Shown here piece by piece: positions 9,589-19,719 of a stretch of 64,000 nt of DNA (positions are counted from its first letter, which is position 1; every line of letters starts with the position of its first letter). Both the position numbers and the translations under genes were made by a program. The notes below the pieces were generated by a model. It saw nothing but the letters and a program-made list of their open reading frames with translations. It was not told the DNA's origin and did no database searches. Source of the DNA: Anthopleura xanthogrammica (lineage: Eukaryota; Cnidaria; Anthozoa; Actiniaria; Actiniidae); contig OZ025207.1 in the NCBI GenBank assembly GCA_964019055.1, positions 17,015,357 through 17,079,356 on the forward strand, given 5' to 3'.

Positions 9589-11620
9589 GTTGGGTTGTTA
9601 GTGGAAGAAATAGAGGAATTACACGAGATAGATAAAGAGTTGTCAAGAGGGAAGAAAAATAGGATGTCAGAAACATTTGTGAGACTGAGGCAGAAAACAC
9701 CAACCTTGTCAAAGAATGGAAAGCTGACTATTAGTGAGACAGTGGCTAGGCAGAGACGAAGTGAAACCTTACAGGCAGCACGAGAAATCCATGGAGATAC
9801 AGAGGGAAACAAAGCAGGCACAGGTGGTTTGATAGATACAGCACTCAAGAGATATTCCATGAAAGTGTTAGAGGAAGCAATGACGACTAGTGATAAAGTA
9901 AAAAAGATATTGCCTAAGGTTTACAAGAAAGAGATAAGCAATTATGAATCTTCTACAGATAACATGATAAGAAGCGTGTCAGTTTATTATAGCGGTGGGG
10001 TAATGGGTAAACGTAAGTATAGAAGGCTATACAGAGATAGTGCTTATAATAGTAACTCTAAAGGTAGTCAGGTTGTGCGTATATCTGTTGGTAATTGTCC
10101 ACTTCCAAGGCTTGTGTCGTACAATAAGCTAATGCCGTTTATCAAGTCCATACCCAAGGGTACTATACTGAGTGTAGCTGACACCCTTTGTGAAGGTTTA
10201 GCGAATAGAGAGAAGGTAAGAGGATGTTACAGAAATTTGAAGGAAACACTGCTTGTGTTGGCAAAATTCTATCTGTCTAAATGTAGTGGATATGAATTGA
10301 TATGGTTTGATGAGCCTTATAAATTTTATCTTTCAATAGGTGGAGATGGAGCCCCATTCGGGAAAGACGACACAGCATGTGCCTGGCTCGTTAGTTTCTT
10401 AAACATAGGGCATGGATGTTTAAGCAGCAATGAGAATTACATCATTTTTGGTGCTAACTGCAGTGAAAGTTGCTTACCTGTCCAAAGATATGTTTCCATG
10501 CTTTTAAAAGAAATCCAAGTCATTGAAAAAGAAACATATCCAATAGTCATTGATACTGGTTCCTCTGTTAATGTTAAATTTGTGGTTGGGGAACTTCCCA
10601 ATGACTTAAAAATGGTTGCTTTTCTTTCGGGAGAATTAAGTAACAGTGCAAAGTATTTTTCATCATTTGCAGATGTCACTTATGACAATGGTTGTAATAC
10701 TGAGGGGACATATGGAACTGACACATGGAAACCTTGGCAGTATAACAACAGGATAAAGGTGGTTGAAAGTGTTGAACAACTGAAGGCTAAGTTGTCAAAA
10801 CAGAAGCTTGCAAAAGCAACTATAAGAACTAAAATCACGAAACACATCGCACAACAACATTCTAGACAGGAATTCAAACCTCTTATTGGTCAACTTGTTG
10901 ACCGAATTCATGTAGACCCACTTCACTTGAAAAACAATGCTTGCGCTCATGCACACAGAATCCTTTTGGGTGTAGTCATACAGCTTTGTAACCTGAAATC
11001 ATTAAACATCAAATGTTTTGAACAGCTACCACAGAGTTCCCCTCTTGTAATATATATTAATACATTGATAAAGAAGTGTAATCTTTCCAGACTTGCAAAG
11101 AGGATCATTAAGTGGTTTGACGAGTTCTCCAAGGATGACAGAAGTTTTGATTACCGGTTTACAGGTAAGGACTCTCGTGGGTTTTTGCATAACTTCATGT
11201 TCTTGATTTCAGCTGTGGAACCACTGGCTAAGACTGGTTCGAATGCCCAGAGGAAATTTCATTTTCTTGCTTACTTGTGCCTTACTCTGAGAGATTGTGT
11301 TTCACTGTTTAGTCGCTTGAATATATCCTCTGAACAGGTAAAACAACTTGAACACCTTTGTGATTCATATTTTCTCTGCAATATTATTTTCTTCACTTTC
11401 CATCCAACTGTCTGGACATTGTCTCATGTAGTTCAAGTCCATGTAAAGGAAATGAAGCAGAAGTATGGAATGGGTCTGGGTCTAAATTCAATGGAAGGGA
11501 GGGAAGCGAAACACATTTCAATTTCTAGGTACAGCCAAAACTCCACAACAAATGACCGATGGGAACAAACCTTGATGCATGAGTATGTTTCGCTGATCTG
11601 GCTCCGTGACAGAGGATTTC
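9589..11620 (+). CDS. Exon 2: unclassified transposase-like protein, about 680 residues
   Basis: After the acceptor at 9588 the frame starts VGLLVEEIEELHEIDKELSR (more coiled coil) and stays open. Landmarks: VYYSGGVMGKRKYR, a block IGGDGAPFGKDDTACAWL (about residue 240 counted from Met 9595), ELPNDLKMVAFLSGELSNSA (about residue 335), and IHVDPLHLKNNACAHAHR (about residue 440). I have a recollection of similar proteins being scattered through cnidarian and sponge genomes but cannot name a family. The spaced acidic residues in GDGAPF and LPNDLKMVAF are possible catalytic residues of a DDE-type enzyme; that is inference. The apparent C-terminal end past 11620 (to TGA 11725-11727) is SRCR lead-in sequence read out of frame, so the native C-terminus is missing. 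Confidence 0.6.
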
Positions 11621-11653
11621 ATTTTGGTACCACTACATATATTCCATATTCAG

Positions 11654-11972
11654 AGATTAATGTGCCGGAGGCATTATACAAGTCTACCACAGTGGTCAAT
11701 GGGGAACAGTGTGTGATTATAACTTGAACTGGGATATGAATGATGCGAAGGTTGCGTGTCGACAACTTGGCTTTACCAAAACAGTAGGATATTGGGTCTA
11801 TGGACAAGGGACGGGTAAAGTATGGCTGCAGAACATGCAATGTACAGGCTCAGAGGCTTCACTTGGAAGCTGTACCCACAGTGGATGGGGAAGTGTTTCA
11901 TCTAGCTGCAACGGTCACACACATGATGTTGGTGTGTTACTATATTTATTGATAATAAGATTATACAATTAA
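11654..11972 (+). CDS. SRCR domain exon
   Basis: Frame [92 protein letters not shown], stop TAA 11970-11972. It overlaps, in another frame, the last 25 codons of the inserted transposase-like ORF. Its closest paralog in the window is 56578-56890, which has the same hydrophobic LLYLLIIRLYN tail; the tail may be intron read-through. Confidence 0.75.
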
Positions 11973-12009
11973 TATAATTATATATTCATTGACTTACAAC
12001 ATATTGTAA

Positions 12010-12075
12010 CAAAGTTAGAGTTTTTGTTTAATTCTCTTGGTTGACGCCTGTTCAACAGTTCTCGTAGCCGGGGAG
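12010..12075 (+). pseudogene. Signal-peptide exon relic
   Basis: GTTAGAGTTTTTGTTTAATT through GTTCTCGTAGCC to GGGGAGTAAATG is the signal-peptide exon with TAA created by base changes and loss of the upstream Met. The donor GTAAAT is still present. The same relic occurs at 39960-40028 and 56935-56998. Confidence 0.6.
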
Positions 12076-12077
12076 TA

Positions 12078-12172
12078 AATGTTCAGGGTGAGAGTCCTCA
12101 CTTAAAAGTATTCACAACGGCGGTGGAGGCCATGGTTATGTCTGGGGCACTCATCAATATCATGTTGGTGTT
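12078..12172 (+). pseudogene. SRCR relic, 3' half
   Basis: TGTTCAGGGTGAGAGTCCTC through CATCAATATCATGTTGGTG preserves the order of the domain's second half, but cysteines and frame are lost. Confidence 0.55.
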
Positions 12173-12239
12173 CTTTTGTGCATTTTGCTAACTCATTAAC
12201 CAATTTGGCCGAAAAGTAATTGTTATTCATGTTATTAGC

Positions 12240-12452
12240 TTTACCAAAATGGTCATTTCGGAAAAGTATGTAATCATAACAATTGCTACTGGGACACAAA
12301 GAATCCCATCGTAGGATAAGTCAACCTGGCCTAGCTAGATCGGACGTTGTACTAGGATCACACTTACCAGAGGTTTACCACCATAATGGACGATGGGGAA
12401 CAGTGTCTGCAACCGTCACACTTATGATGTTGGTGTCCTGTTCTGTATTGTC
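12240..12452 (+). pseudogene. Two SRCR relics in series, second with internal deletion
   Basis: The first relic (about 12243-12330) keeps a TTTCGGAAAAGTATGTAATC start and a worn middle. The second (about 12360-12452) begins EVYHHNGRWGTV and then jumps from GTGTC directly to the AACCGTCACACTTATGATG end, so about 165 bp of the domain is gone. The paralog at 57178-57450 still has the complete middle, which proves a deletion here. Confidence 0.65.
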
Positions 12453-12612
12453 ATTTATGAAATATTTGAGTATAAAAATAACTTGAAAAACTATGTTTAT
12501 ATAAGAGAACTCGATAAGTCAAACAAAACACTCGGATATGCCTCCTTTTTCTCTCTATTTTATTATTAATACATTTCGGAAGTTGAATTTCACCACAATA
12601 GTGTACTGACCG

Positions 12613-12841
12613 AGAAAAGTATGTCATTCTGGTTATATATATGGGATATCAATGAAGCTGTCGTCAGCTTGGGTTCACCGAAGCCATAGGATTTTTGTAT
12701 CGTGGACAAGGGACAGGAAAACTATGGATAAACGGTATGTGGTGTATAGGCTCACAGTTCTCACTTGAAAGCTGTTCTCGTCGTGGATGGGAAAATGTTG
12801 AATCCAGTTGCAACGGTCACAACTATGATTTTGATGTCGTT
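12613..12841 (+). pseudogene. SRCR exon lacking the KVACRQ block
   Basis: The sequence reads ...WDINEA, then the other frame LGFTEAIGFLYRGQGTGKLW, INGMWCIGSQ, LESCSRRGWENV and SSCNGHNYDFDV. The bases encoding VKVAC between INEA and RQLGF are missing, which removes the second cysteine and shifts frame. The subfamily (INEE...GFTRAIG...INGM) is that of 17474-17760. Confidence 0.65.
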
Positions 12842-12925
12842 CAGAGGCCTCACTTAGAAGCTGTATTCACAGTGGATAGGGAAACACGGGTGACTCCAGG
12901 TGTAACCGCCACAAATGGGAAACTT
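12842..12925 (+). pseudogene. SRCR relic, 3' half
   Basis: CAGAGGCCTCACTTAGAAGC through GGTGTAACCGCCACAAATGG mirrors GSEASLGSC...CNGHT but with cysteine codons lost. It abuts the previous copy without an intron. Confidence 0.5.
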
Positions 12926-13086
12926 GTGTCGCAGGAAAAAGTTGATAAAGTTTCATTTTATCTTGCGTCTTCAGATAAACTTAGTACACATGCAGCTGCA
13001 AGAGATAATTAAGAATTTAAATCACTGTTCCCCTTTTGTTGCATAATCACACAATTACTATTTATGATAAGTAATAATCATGAGTA

Positions 13087-13167
13087 AAGAAGCTGTTCTC
13101 ACCGTGGATGGGGAAAAGTTGACTCCAGCTGCAACGGTCACTCTTATGATGTTGGTATTGTTTGATT
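13087..13167 (+). pseudogene. SRCR relic, 3' end
   Basis: AAGCTGTTCTCACCGTGGAT through GGTCACTCTTATGATGTTGG is the last third of an SRCR exon (SCSHRGWGKVDSSCNGHSYDV). It is most like 17640-17720. Confidence 0.6.
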
Positions 13168-13249
13168 TGTCCACTGGCTCATTAGTGCGTTAACCAATAC
13201 GATATAGTAGTTACAGATGAGGATCGATGTTTATTTTAACAATTTGTTT

Positions 13250-13372
13250 TCAAAATGGTCATTTGGGAACAGTTTGTGATTATAACAATAGTTAATTGAG
13301 TAAGAGAAATCATAACGTAGGATGTGATCAATTTGGTTTTGCTCAATCCATTCGGAACCTTGGACGAGATGG
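13250..13372 (+). pseudogene. SRCR relic, 5' half
   Basis: GGTCATTTGGGAACAGTTTG starts an SRCR first half (GHLGTVCDYN) that decays into a worn GATCAATTTGGTTTTGC block. The same relic precedes the next SRCR copy at 17780-17895. Confidence 0.55.
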
Positions 13373-13382
13373 CGTAACAGAG

Positions 13383-13710
13383 GTATAAAAAAATGGTAGG
13401 CAATGGGGAACCGTGTGTGATGGACCTAGTGGTTGGCACCGGAATATGCCTGATGCCAAGGTTGCGTGTCGACAACTTGGCTTTACCAAAACAGTAGGAT
13501 ATTGGATCTATGGACGAGGAAAGGGTAAAGTATGGCTTCAGAGCATGCAGTGTACAGGCTCAGAATCCTCACTGTACTCACAGTGCATGGGGAAACGTTA
13601 ACTCTGCTTGCAACGGTCACACATGGGATGTTGGTGTCGTCTGCAATTTAACTGAGGCTAATTTCAGCGTTAAATCATGTATAAAATATATTTCTAAGAA
13701 CATTTTGTAA
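13383..13710 (+). pseudogene. SRCR domain exon with 8-bp frameshift deletion
   Basis: The frame runs [52 protein letters not shown] and then shifts: TCCTCACTTGGAAGCTGTAC of the paralogs is TCCTCACTGTAC here, an 8-bp loss. The other frame continues THSAWGNVNSACNGHTWDVG and VVCN, so a terminal cysteine was once present. Intact relatives: 17905-18278 and 57868-58250. Confidence 0.75.
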
Positions 13711-15949
13711 TTATTCCTTGCTAAAGTAGTCAGTCACCTTAAAGTGCTAGTCTTAAGAGAGTGACGCTGTAAAATTATCACTTTTCTGTGATTATTATCC
13801 ACAAATAGGTCGTATAGTTTACGAATTAACAAAAGTCGGATCGAAAAAAAATAATTAAGGGAATGAATTTTGTTCTTAAAATCGCTAAAAAGTTAGTCCG
13901 CCATTGTTCGGTCACAGCGATTAGCTTGGTCAGCGGAGCTGTATTTAATTTATTCGTGATGTCATATGCGCACTTCTGACTTTGCTCTCCATGCTCTCCA
14001 TGCTTTAATTGTGATTGTGTTTAAAACTTCAGGTTTTTAGTCGAAACTGGTAAAACTTGCGCTTAGTGTTGATGTGATAGCACGACCAGAGTATCTAGTA
14101 TGTGCCGCGAAATTTTAATCATTGCGCGTATGATGTCACTTCCGTTGAATTGTTACCAACCTCACCGGAACGCATTCGTTTAATGGCGGACCGAAAATGC
14201 CGAACTTTAAAGGCTAAATACAACATCTTCCTGGTCTCGTATCAAAATAAAATTTTGACAATGAACTATATAGCATGTCTACTTTTATAAGAACTGGAAG
14301 CAATGACGTGAAACGGATACCGAATTCGGCAATTTGTTCAAGATAAATATTTATTATTAGCAGCAACACGCTTCTAAAATACGATTTTTTCTATTTATGG
14401 TGAAGAAGGAGGATATGTTTTACTATAGGTAAAAGAATATAGTGAGATCTGTATAATTTCTATATTAAATGTCAATAAATAGAAATGAAGCGCAGTGCGA
14501 ATTTGCATGTAACCCGTCACATTTATTAGCTAACATTAGCGCGTATTGTAAAATTGCACCTAAATAGCGGTCTTTTACCACAAGATACGATTATCAGTCC
14601 GTATATATGCCACATAGCTATATAGTAGTCGAAGTAAATCAGTAAAGGAGATTCGAATACATTTGATTTTGATGATTTTCTTTCTCACGACTTTGTGTAA
14701 CCATGTAGCGTATATTTCTAATACCACTTATATTTATTCAAAATAAGTTATGAAAACTGATCTATAAATCGTAAAATTTCCATAGAATATAAATTATACT
14801 TTATTCCAGACATTTTGGTGTAGATTTGTTGCTGATCGACCTTAATGATCGGGAACAGTGTACAATTGAAGTTTTCTGTTTATAAATTCGACACGTACAA
14901 AACATACAATAAATTTTTGTCAACATTTCGTATTTAGGGTATTTCTTCTAGTTACAAAGCCTTGATTTCTATATCACTTTAGGATGCATTTGTCGTTTAA
15001 TTGTTTGATATAATGCTACCAAATCAACTAGTCCAGCTCTAAAGGTAAATGGATAATTGTAGTTGGAAGTTTGCTGACTTATTTTCGACAAGCGAAATCT
15101 CATTTGCATATGTTATAGCTTTGTGCAAAAAAATGTAAGGGACTGTTAAGGCTATTTTTCGGAAGAGCAAAGAGTATTTTACAAAAATGTAAGTCCACGA
15201 TATCTTATCTATGGTAAACAAGTTCTTTGCTGCTTTTTTGAAAGAAATCGGGATGTTTTGTCTCTAGAAATCAAAGTTTTTTTATCGGATGTGTGCTTAC
15301 TCCTGTTTTTTTTAATTCAAAAAGGTTACTTTAGATTTTTTGTTCCTGCTTCATAAGGGCTTGAAATTTTGTGAATATTGAATAGCAACTACATGACTCG
15401 ATAATTTGTTAAAAAGAAACATATATTTTGATATTATATTATATTATATTATTATATATTATAATAGGGCCTTGTTTATGTTTTAAATTTTCTACATCAG
15501 TCAATTTTGTCCATCTTATCTATAAATCCTATATTTATAGAGCAAGAAGTAAGTGTTGTCAGCTGAATTTAAAAGGCTTCAAAGCATATCTCCAATATTA
15601 TATACAAATTGAATACAATATCGCTGTAAAAAATAATAATATGCATATCCATCTGACAAAATATAACAACTTAAGAAAAGCGTTAAACATTATGTGAAAT
15701 TTAAACTTTTATTAATTTGTAATTGATCTCATTACATGTGAAGGTTAAATAAAGGCGGGGGGGGGGGGAGAAAGAAACAAGCATTAAGATAAGAATAGCG
15801 CGTGAAATATTTAGAAGGTATGGATTTAAAAAGTGATACTTTTTCTCGACAAATAACTGCATGCTTGCAAGCGCATTCTCGAGCCCATGAATGTTGTCGA
15901 AATCCTTTCAAATTAGATTTTACATTGTGAACTAGATATATAACTTTAT
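13711..15949. other. Long stretch without supported gene
   Basis: AT-rich sequence with no SRCR homology, no transposase motif and no convincing open frame. It holds an ATATT-type repeat at 15432-15466 and a run of 13 G at about 15757-15769. Short open frames here have no domain-like content. Confidence 0.5.
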
Positions 15950-16138
15950 TATATATCCTAGTCAAACTCGTTTTCTTATTGGTCGAGAGTACATCACGTG
16001 GAGGGAAATAAATCTCAATAACTCCCGCGCGGGTAATAAATGCACGTGATCAAAGCGTGAGAGGGGAATATTTTTTTTTGTAAATAAAACATTTTCCAAA
16101 TGGAGAGAAAATTTGTCTTCGTTTGACTAGAGTATATA
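15950..16138. mobile_element. MITE with about 20-bp inverted ends
   Basis: TATATATCCTAGTCAAACTC at the left pairs with GTTTGACTAGAGTATATA near 16121-16138. The inside contains a palindromic CCCGCGCGGG (about 16024-16033) and two CACGTG-type sites. No coding capacity. Confidence 0.6.
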
Positions 16139-16146
16139 ATAAAACG

Positions 16147-16283
16147 CTTAATGATTGGTCCCTCGGGAAATCAGTTAGTTTCGTTTCCCTCGAATCTCAA
16201 TGTTTCCCTCGGCCGGAGCCTCGGGAAACATTGAGATTCTCGGGAAACAAAACTAACTGTTTCCCTCGGGACCAGTCATTAAG
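16147..16283. repeat. 137-bp imperfect palindrome with repeated CCCTCGGG
   Basis: The left arm CTTAATGATTGGTCCCTCGG and the right arm (ending CCAGTCATTAAG at 16283) pair across almost the full length around a centre near 16213. CCTCGGG-type octamers recur along both arms, placed symmetrically. It directly follows the MITE at 15950-16138. It looks like a foldback element; RNA from it would form a long hairpin. Confidence 0.8.
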
Positions 16284-16961
16284 TGCTAAATGTAAAGAGG
16301 CTAAAGCAATGACGTCAATATATTGTCTATAGCAGGCGCTACACGTTTTACTATAAGTCGATCGCGATTTTACTGAGTTGTTTGTATGTTTGCTTATTAC
16401 AAAAAGATTATGCGATCTGTGAACATATGAAATTCATTTGTGATAAATATCTTATAAGTATTTCATGTTTAAATAGTAAATTTCACCGTCTGAAAAGAAT
16501 AGCATGCTGAGTAATTACCAGGCCCCACGCGGTTATTATTAATTATAGCTATGTATAATGCAAATTACTTATCACATAAACAACAAAAGTTGTAATTACG
16601 TTATTTCGTATCGATATCTATCATTTTAAGACATAAATAGTACACATTTCATATTATCAAAAAAATCTTCCTTGTGACGCTATTGGGTGCCACCTCATTG
16701 CTTCCAGTCAAGATATATTCTTCAGGGATAGTGTCATTCTCGTAAGACTAGCACTTTAAAGAGATTTGAATGTTTCAAAGAAGAGAAATATCAAATTAAA
16801 GCTTGTTGAACTGTTTTTAACATTAGCTTCCACGTGTGGTCTATCCCATCCATTCTCCAAGGCTGCCAACTAACCAAAGACTTCCTATCGTTTCCTCAGA
16901 AATAATATTTAACGGTAAAAAATGATATCAATGCATAGATTCAATATTCAGAGATAAATGT

Positions 16962-17240
16962 GTCAGCGGCATTATACCAATCTTCGACAGTGGTCAATGG
17001 GGAACAATATGTGATTACTATAATAATGGTTACTACTGGGATATGAATGATGCCAAGGTTGCTTGTCGTCAACTTGTAGGATATTGGTACTATGGACAAG
17101 GGACAGGTAAAGTATGGCTGTACTACATGCAATGCACAGGCTCAGAGGCCTCACTTGGAAGCTGTACTCACAACGGATGGGGAAACGTTTGGTCTGCCTG
17201 CAACGGTCACACATATGATGTTGGCGTCGTGTTTCCATAA
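16962..17240 (+). CDS. SRCR domain exon with in-frame 5-codon deletion
   Basis: Frame [37 protein letters not shown] then VGYWYYGQGTGKVWLYYMQC, TGSEASLGSC, THNGWGNVWSAC, NGHTYDVGVVFP, stop TAA 17238-17240. The GFTKT residues between RQL and VGYW are missing (15 bp), so the frame survives. A possible acceptor is GTCAG|C at about 16965. Paralog: 62940-63150. Confidence 0.75.
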   Translation, partial: VSGIIPIFDSGQWGTICDYYNNGYYWDMNDAKVACRQLVGYWYYGQGTGKVWLYYMQCTGSEASLGSCTHNGWGNVWSACNGHTYDVGVVFP

Positions 17241-17473
17241 TATCTACCTCTAATATGTGATAACACTCTAGTGAGACTCACGTTTCCATTTTACGATAGC
17301 ACGTCTCGTAGCGGAGAAGTAAATGAAGAGAAAACAAAATTGTAAAACATTGTTTAAGTGTTAAACCCTTTATTTCCATTCCCTCCGGAGCTCGATTTAT
17401 TCAAATGAAGCAAAATAGAAATAAGGATTTCTGCTGAAATTGGCCTATTAGCTGCTCCTACTACCCACTACAG

Positions 17474-17760
17474 GTTTTCTCCAAACAGTGTGTCATTATG
17501 GTTATACCTGGGATATCAACGAAGAAGTCAAGGTAGCTTGTCGTCAGCTTGGATTTACCAGAGCTATAGGATCATGGTACAGGGGACAAGGGACAGGTAA
17601 AATTTGGTTGAACGGCATGAAGTGTACAGGATCAGAGGCCTCACTTGGAAGCTGTTATCACCGTGGATGGGGAAATGTTGACTCCAGCTGCAACGGTCAC
17701 TCTTATGATGTTGGTATTAACCAATATAATATAGTAGTTACCGAAGAGAATCGATGTTGA
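17474..17760 (+). CDS. SRCR domain exon, divergent INEE subfamily
   Basis: Frame [73 protein letters not shown], then NQYNIVVTEENRC and stop TGA 17758-17760. The first residues before TVC (usually VYHSGQWG) are not recognisable, so the exon start is lost or divergent. This is the intact relative of the shortened copies at 63151-63340 and 63640-63816. Confidence 0.7.
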
Positions 17761-17779
17761 TATTAACACTTTTCTTTTT

Positions 17780-17895
17780 CAAAATGGTCATTTGGGAACA
17801 GTTTGTGATTATGATAATTGTTAATTGAGTACCAGAAATCATAACGTATGATGTGATCAACTTGGTTTTGCTAAATCCATTCAGAACCTAGCATA
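17780..17895 (+). pseudogene. SRCR relic, 5' half
   Basis: AAAATGGTCATTTGGGAACA through CTTGGTTTTGCTAAATCC is a worn SRCR first half. It is the paralog of 13250-13372. Confidence 0.55.
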
Positions 17896-17897
17896 AG

Positions 17898-18278
17898 ATG
17901 GGCATAGCAGAGGTAAAAAAATATGATAGGCAATGGGGAACAGTTTGTGATGGAGCTAGTGATTGGTACTGGAATATGCCTGATGCCAAGGTTGCATGTC
18001 GACAACTTGGCTTTACCAAAACAGTAGGATATTGGATCTATGGACGAGGGACGGGTAAAGTATGGCTGCAGGACATGCAGTGTACAGGCTCAGAGTCCTC
18101 ACTTGGAAGCTGTACTCACAGTGCATGGGGAAACGTTAACTCTGCTTGCAACGGTCACACATTGGATGTTGGTGTCATTTGTAATCTAACTGGGGCGAAG
18201 AGAATCTCCATCTGTGAAAAAGTATTAAGATTTTTTTCTTATAAAATTATTCATGATTCAAGTGTGATCGAATTGTAA
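17898..18278 (+). CDS. SRCR domain exon, complete, with long C-terminal tail
   Basis: Frame [93 protein letters not shown], then TGAKRISICEKVLRF and more to TAA 18276-18278. Six cysteines including the terminal one (VICN), so this exon can form the full group A set by itself. The tail is conserved in 57868-58250 (one or two changes), which argues that the whole open frame, not only the domain, has been preserved. Confidence 0.8.
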   Translation: MGIAEVKKYDRQWGTVCDGASDWYWNMPDAKVACRQLGFTKTVGYWIYGRGTGKVWLQDMQCTGSESSLGSCTHSAWGNVNSACNGHTLDVGVICNLTGAKRISICEKVLRFFSYKIIHDSSVIEL

Positions 18279-18702
18279 AAAATACGGAACTTTATTTTCA
18301 GCGAGTGCACTTAGTTCCAGCGCATCTGTCGGAGTAATGTGTGGTGCAGGACAATATAAAGCGCGGTAAACACGAAAAAATGCGATGTATAAGCTTGAGT
18401 TGAGCGAGGTTTTATTATGTATTAATTTTCATTTAATCAATCAACTATTATTTTTTAAAAAGACGCACAATTATTAACGTTCTTTTTGGTACATTTAAAG
18501 GTTACCATGAAAACCAGTTGGACTCAAATGAATGCTGTTTTCATAGCTTTTAGTATTTCGTTAGGATTAAACGGCTTATAAATGTTCCACACAAGATATT
18601 CATATTAGGAAATGAACTATTAATGTCGGTATTTGATGCAGCCAAAAAAAATAGAAGATTAATGTGTAATAATTAAATCACTGGGATATTAATAATTATA
18701 AT

Positions 18703-18880
18703 AATAATAATAATAATAGTAATAATAGTTTATTCAACCACGTTTGCAGATAACCTGTATTACAGTGGGTGGTCAGGAGGAATAAAATGACTCAGCGCTA
18801 TGAATTTAAACATAAATTATGAACATAGGCATACATAATAGTAATACATATTACATATTTAAATTCGAGCAGTCACATGT
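18703..18880 (-). mobile_element. 3' end of a non-LTR element (minus sense)
   Basis: The stretch from an AAT microsatellite (18703-18731) through ACCTGTATTACAGTGGGTGG to ATTCGAGCAG matches 61800-61970, where it continues into the C-terminal coding end of a retroelement ORF on minus. Here the coding part is deleted and the sequence jumps to an SRCR relic (18876-18906, CACATGTCGCCAAAAAGGTC). Confidence 0.6.
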
Positions 18881-19023
18881 CGCCAAAAAGGTCTATGCAA
18901 AACTTGCTTGAGAATCATCGTTTTTCCCTTTTTTATTTTCGCAAAGGTCGACAGAAATATACACATGATAACTAGCGGTAAGCTAGTGTGGGCAGCGTCG
19001 GTGTTTCTAATGAAACAGTTGTA

Positions 19024-19077
19024 ATGATAAAGATAGAAAATAGATCTCATTGGTTATCTGTTTTCTATCTTTATCAT
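19024..19077. repeat. 17-bp perfect inverted repeat (hairpin)
   Basis: ATGATAAAGATAGAAAA at 19024-19040 pairs exactly with 19061-19077 around a 20-nt loop. It lies 38 bp before the hammerhead-like motif. Confidence 0.75.
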
Positions 19078-19112
19078 ATATACACTACCTTCCACTCTTA
19101 TTCTCTCTTTTC

Positions 19113-19143
19113 CTCCGACGAAGGACTAGCGTCCGAAACGTCA
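19113..19143 (+). ncRNA. Hammerhead-ribozyme-like motif of Penelope-element type
   Basis: CCGACGA (19115-19121) corresponds to the CUGANGA box with one change, U4 to C. It is followed by stem II GGAC-UAGC-GUCC (19123-19134), then GAAAC and GUC. The order box 1 - stem II - GAAA - CGUC is that of the short hammerheads found in terminal repeats of Penelope-like elements. The core change suggests weak or no self-cleavage. A Penelope-like RT fragment at 1-314 shows that the family is present in this genome. Confidence 0.6.
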
Positions 19144-19194
19144 GTAAGTGATCTCTCTTATTTGTTACGGTGTAAAATTTAACTTGAATTGGCA

Positions 19195-19450
19195 TTGAAT
19201 ATATTTGTGTCATCCACCAATATTCGAAAGCTTAGCTTGTCAGAGATATTAGGTAGGTCATTGATATATAGTATAAAGAGCAGGGGCCCTAAGGTTGATC
19301 CAGAGGAACATCATATGTGATTACTTGCAGACTTGATTCAGTATTATCAATCTTAACAGATTGTCTGCGGTTGCTGATATAGCTCCTGAACCACTCAAGT
19401 GTAATTCCTCTTACTCCATATTCATAAGCTGAATTCTCTGTAAATACTCT
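19195..19450 (-). mobile_element. Non-LTR RT fragment, copy 2 (inverted)
   Basis: Minus strand matches 28140-28390: the WFRIYISNRRQ-like, INDLP and FAD regions are recognisable, with the same one-base loss before the GSTLGP block. Its inversion together with the signal-peptide exon and SRCR exon shows that the unit moved as one block. The copy stops near 19195, short of the rest of the RT. Confidence 0.7.
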
Positions 19451-19466
19451 GAGCATAAACATTTAC

Positions 19467-19546
19467 TCCCCAGCTAGGAGAATTACTGAACGGGCGACGA
19501 CCAAGAGAATTAAAGCAACAAGTGTAACCATTTTAGTAATGAACAT
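19467..19546 (-). CDS. Signal-peptide exon of an SRCR gene, copy 2
   Basis: On minus, MFITKMVTLVALILLV then ARSVILLAG: a hydrophobic core and small residues at the likely cleavage site. Exactly 80 nt to a GTAAAT donor (19466-19465 in minus sense), phase 2. The substitutions relative to copies 1 and 3 are mostly conservative within the hydrophobic core. A TATAAATA box stands 166 bp upstream (19719-19712). No intact SRCR exon is found downstream on minus before about 18900, so this start may be orphaned. Confidence 0.6.
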
Positions 19547-19711
19547 ATAATTGTGGCGAGCTAACAGGTGAGCAGCGACACTAATAGTGTCAATAGAGTC
19601 GATAAGCTGGTGTTTGTTTGTTGTTTTGGAGCCGCCATGCAACATGGTCAGTGGTGACAGCCAATATCGAACGTGGATATTTGGTCAGTTCTTCTAAAAC
19701 CAATATTTACT

Positions 19712-19719
19712 TATTTATA
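19712..19719 (-). promoter_or_regulatory. Candidate TATA box, copy 2
   Basis: TATAAATA in minus sense, 166 bp before the Met of signal-peptide exon copy 2; same arrangement as at 4458 and 27845. Confidence 0.4.

Larger units (their letters stand above)
8637..11620 (+). mobile_element. Inserted element carrying an unclassified transposase-like gene
   Basis: Both edges are set by comparison with SRCR paralogs: sequence like 31320/38550 ends at about 8637, and sequence like 56530 (the lead-in to an SRCR exon) starts at about 11620. No clear inverted ends or target duplication were found, so one or both termini may have been lost. A GC-rich stretch at 8690-8740 precedes the gene and may belong to its promoter region. 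Confidence 0.6.
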
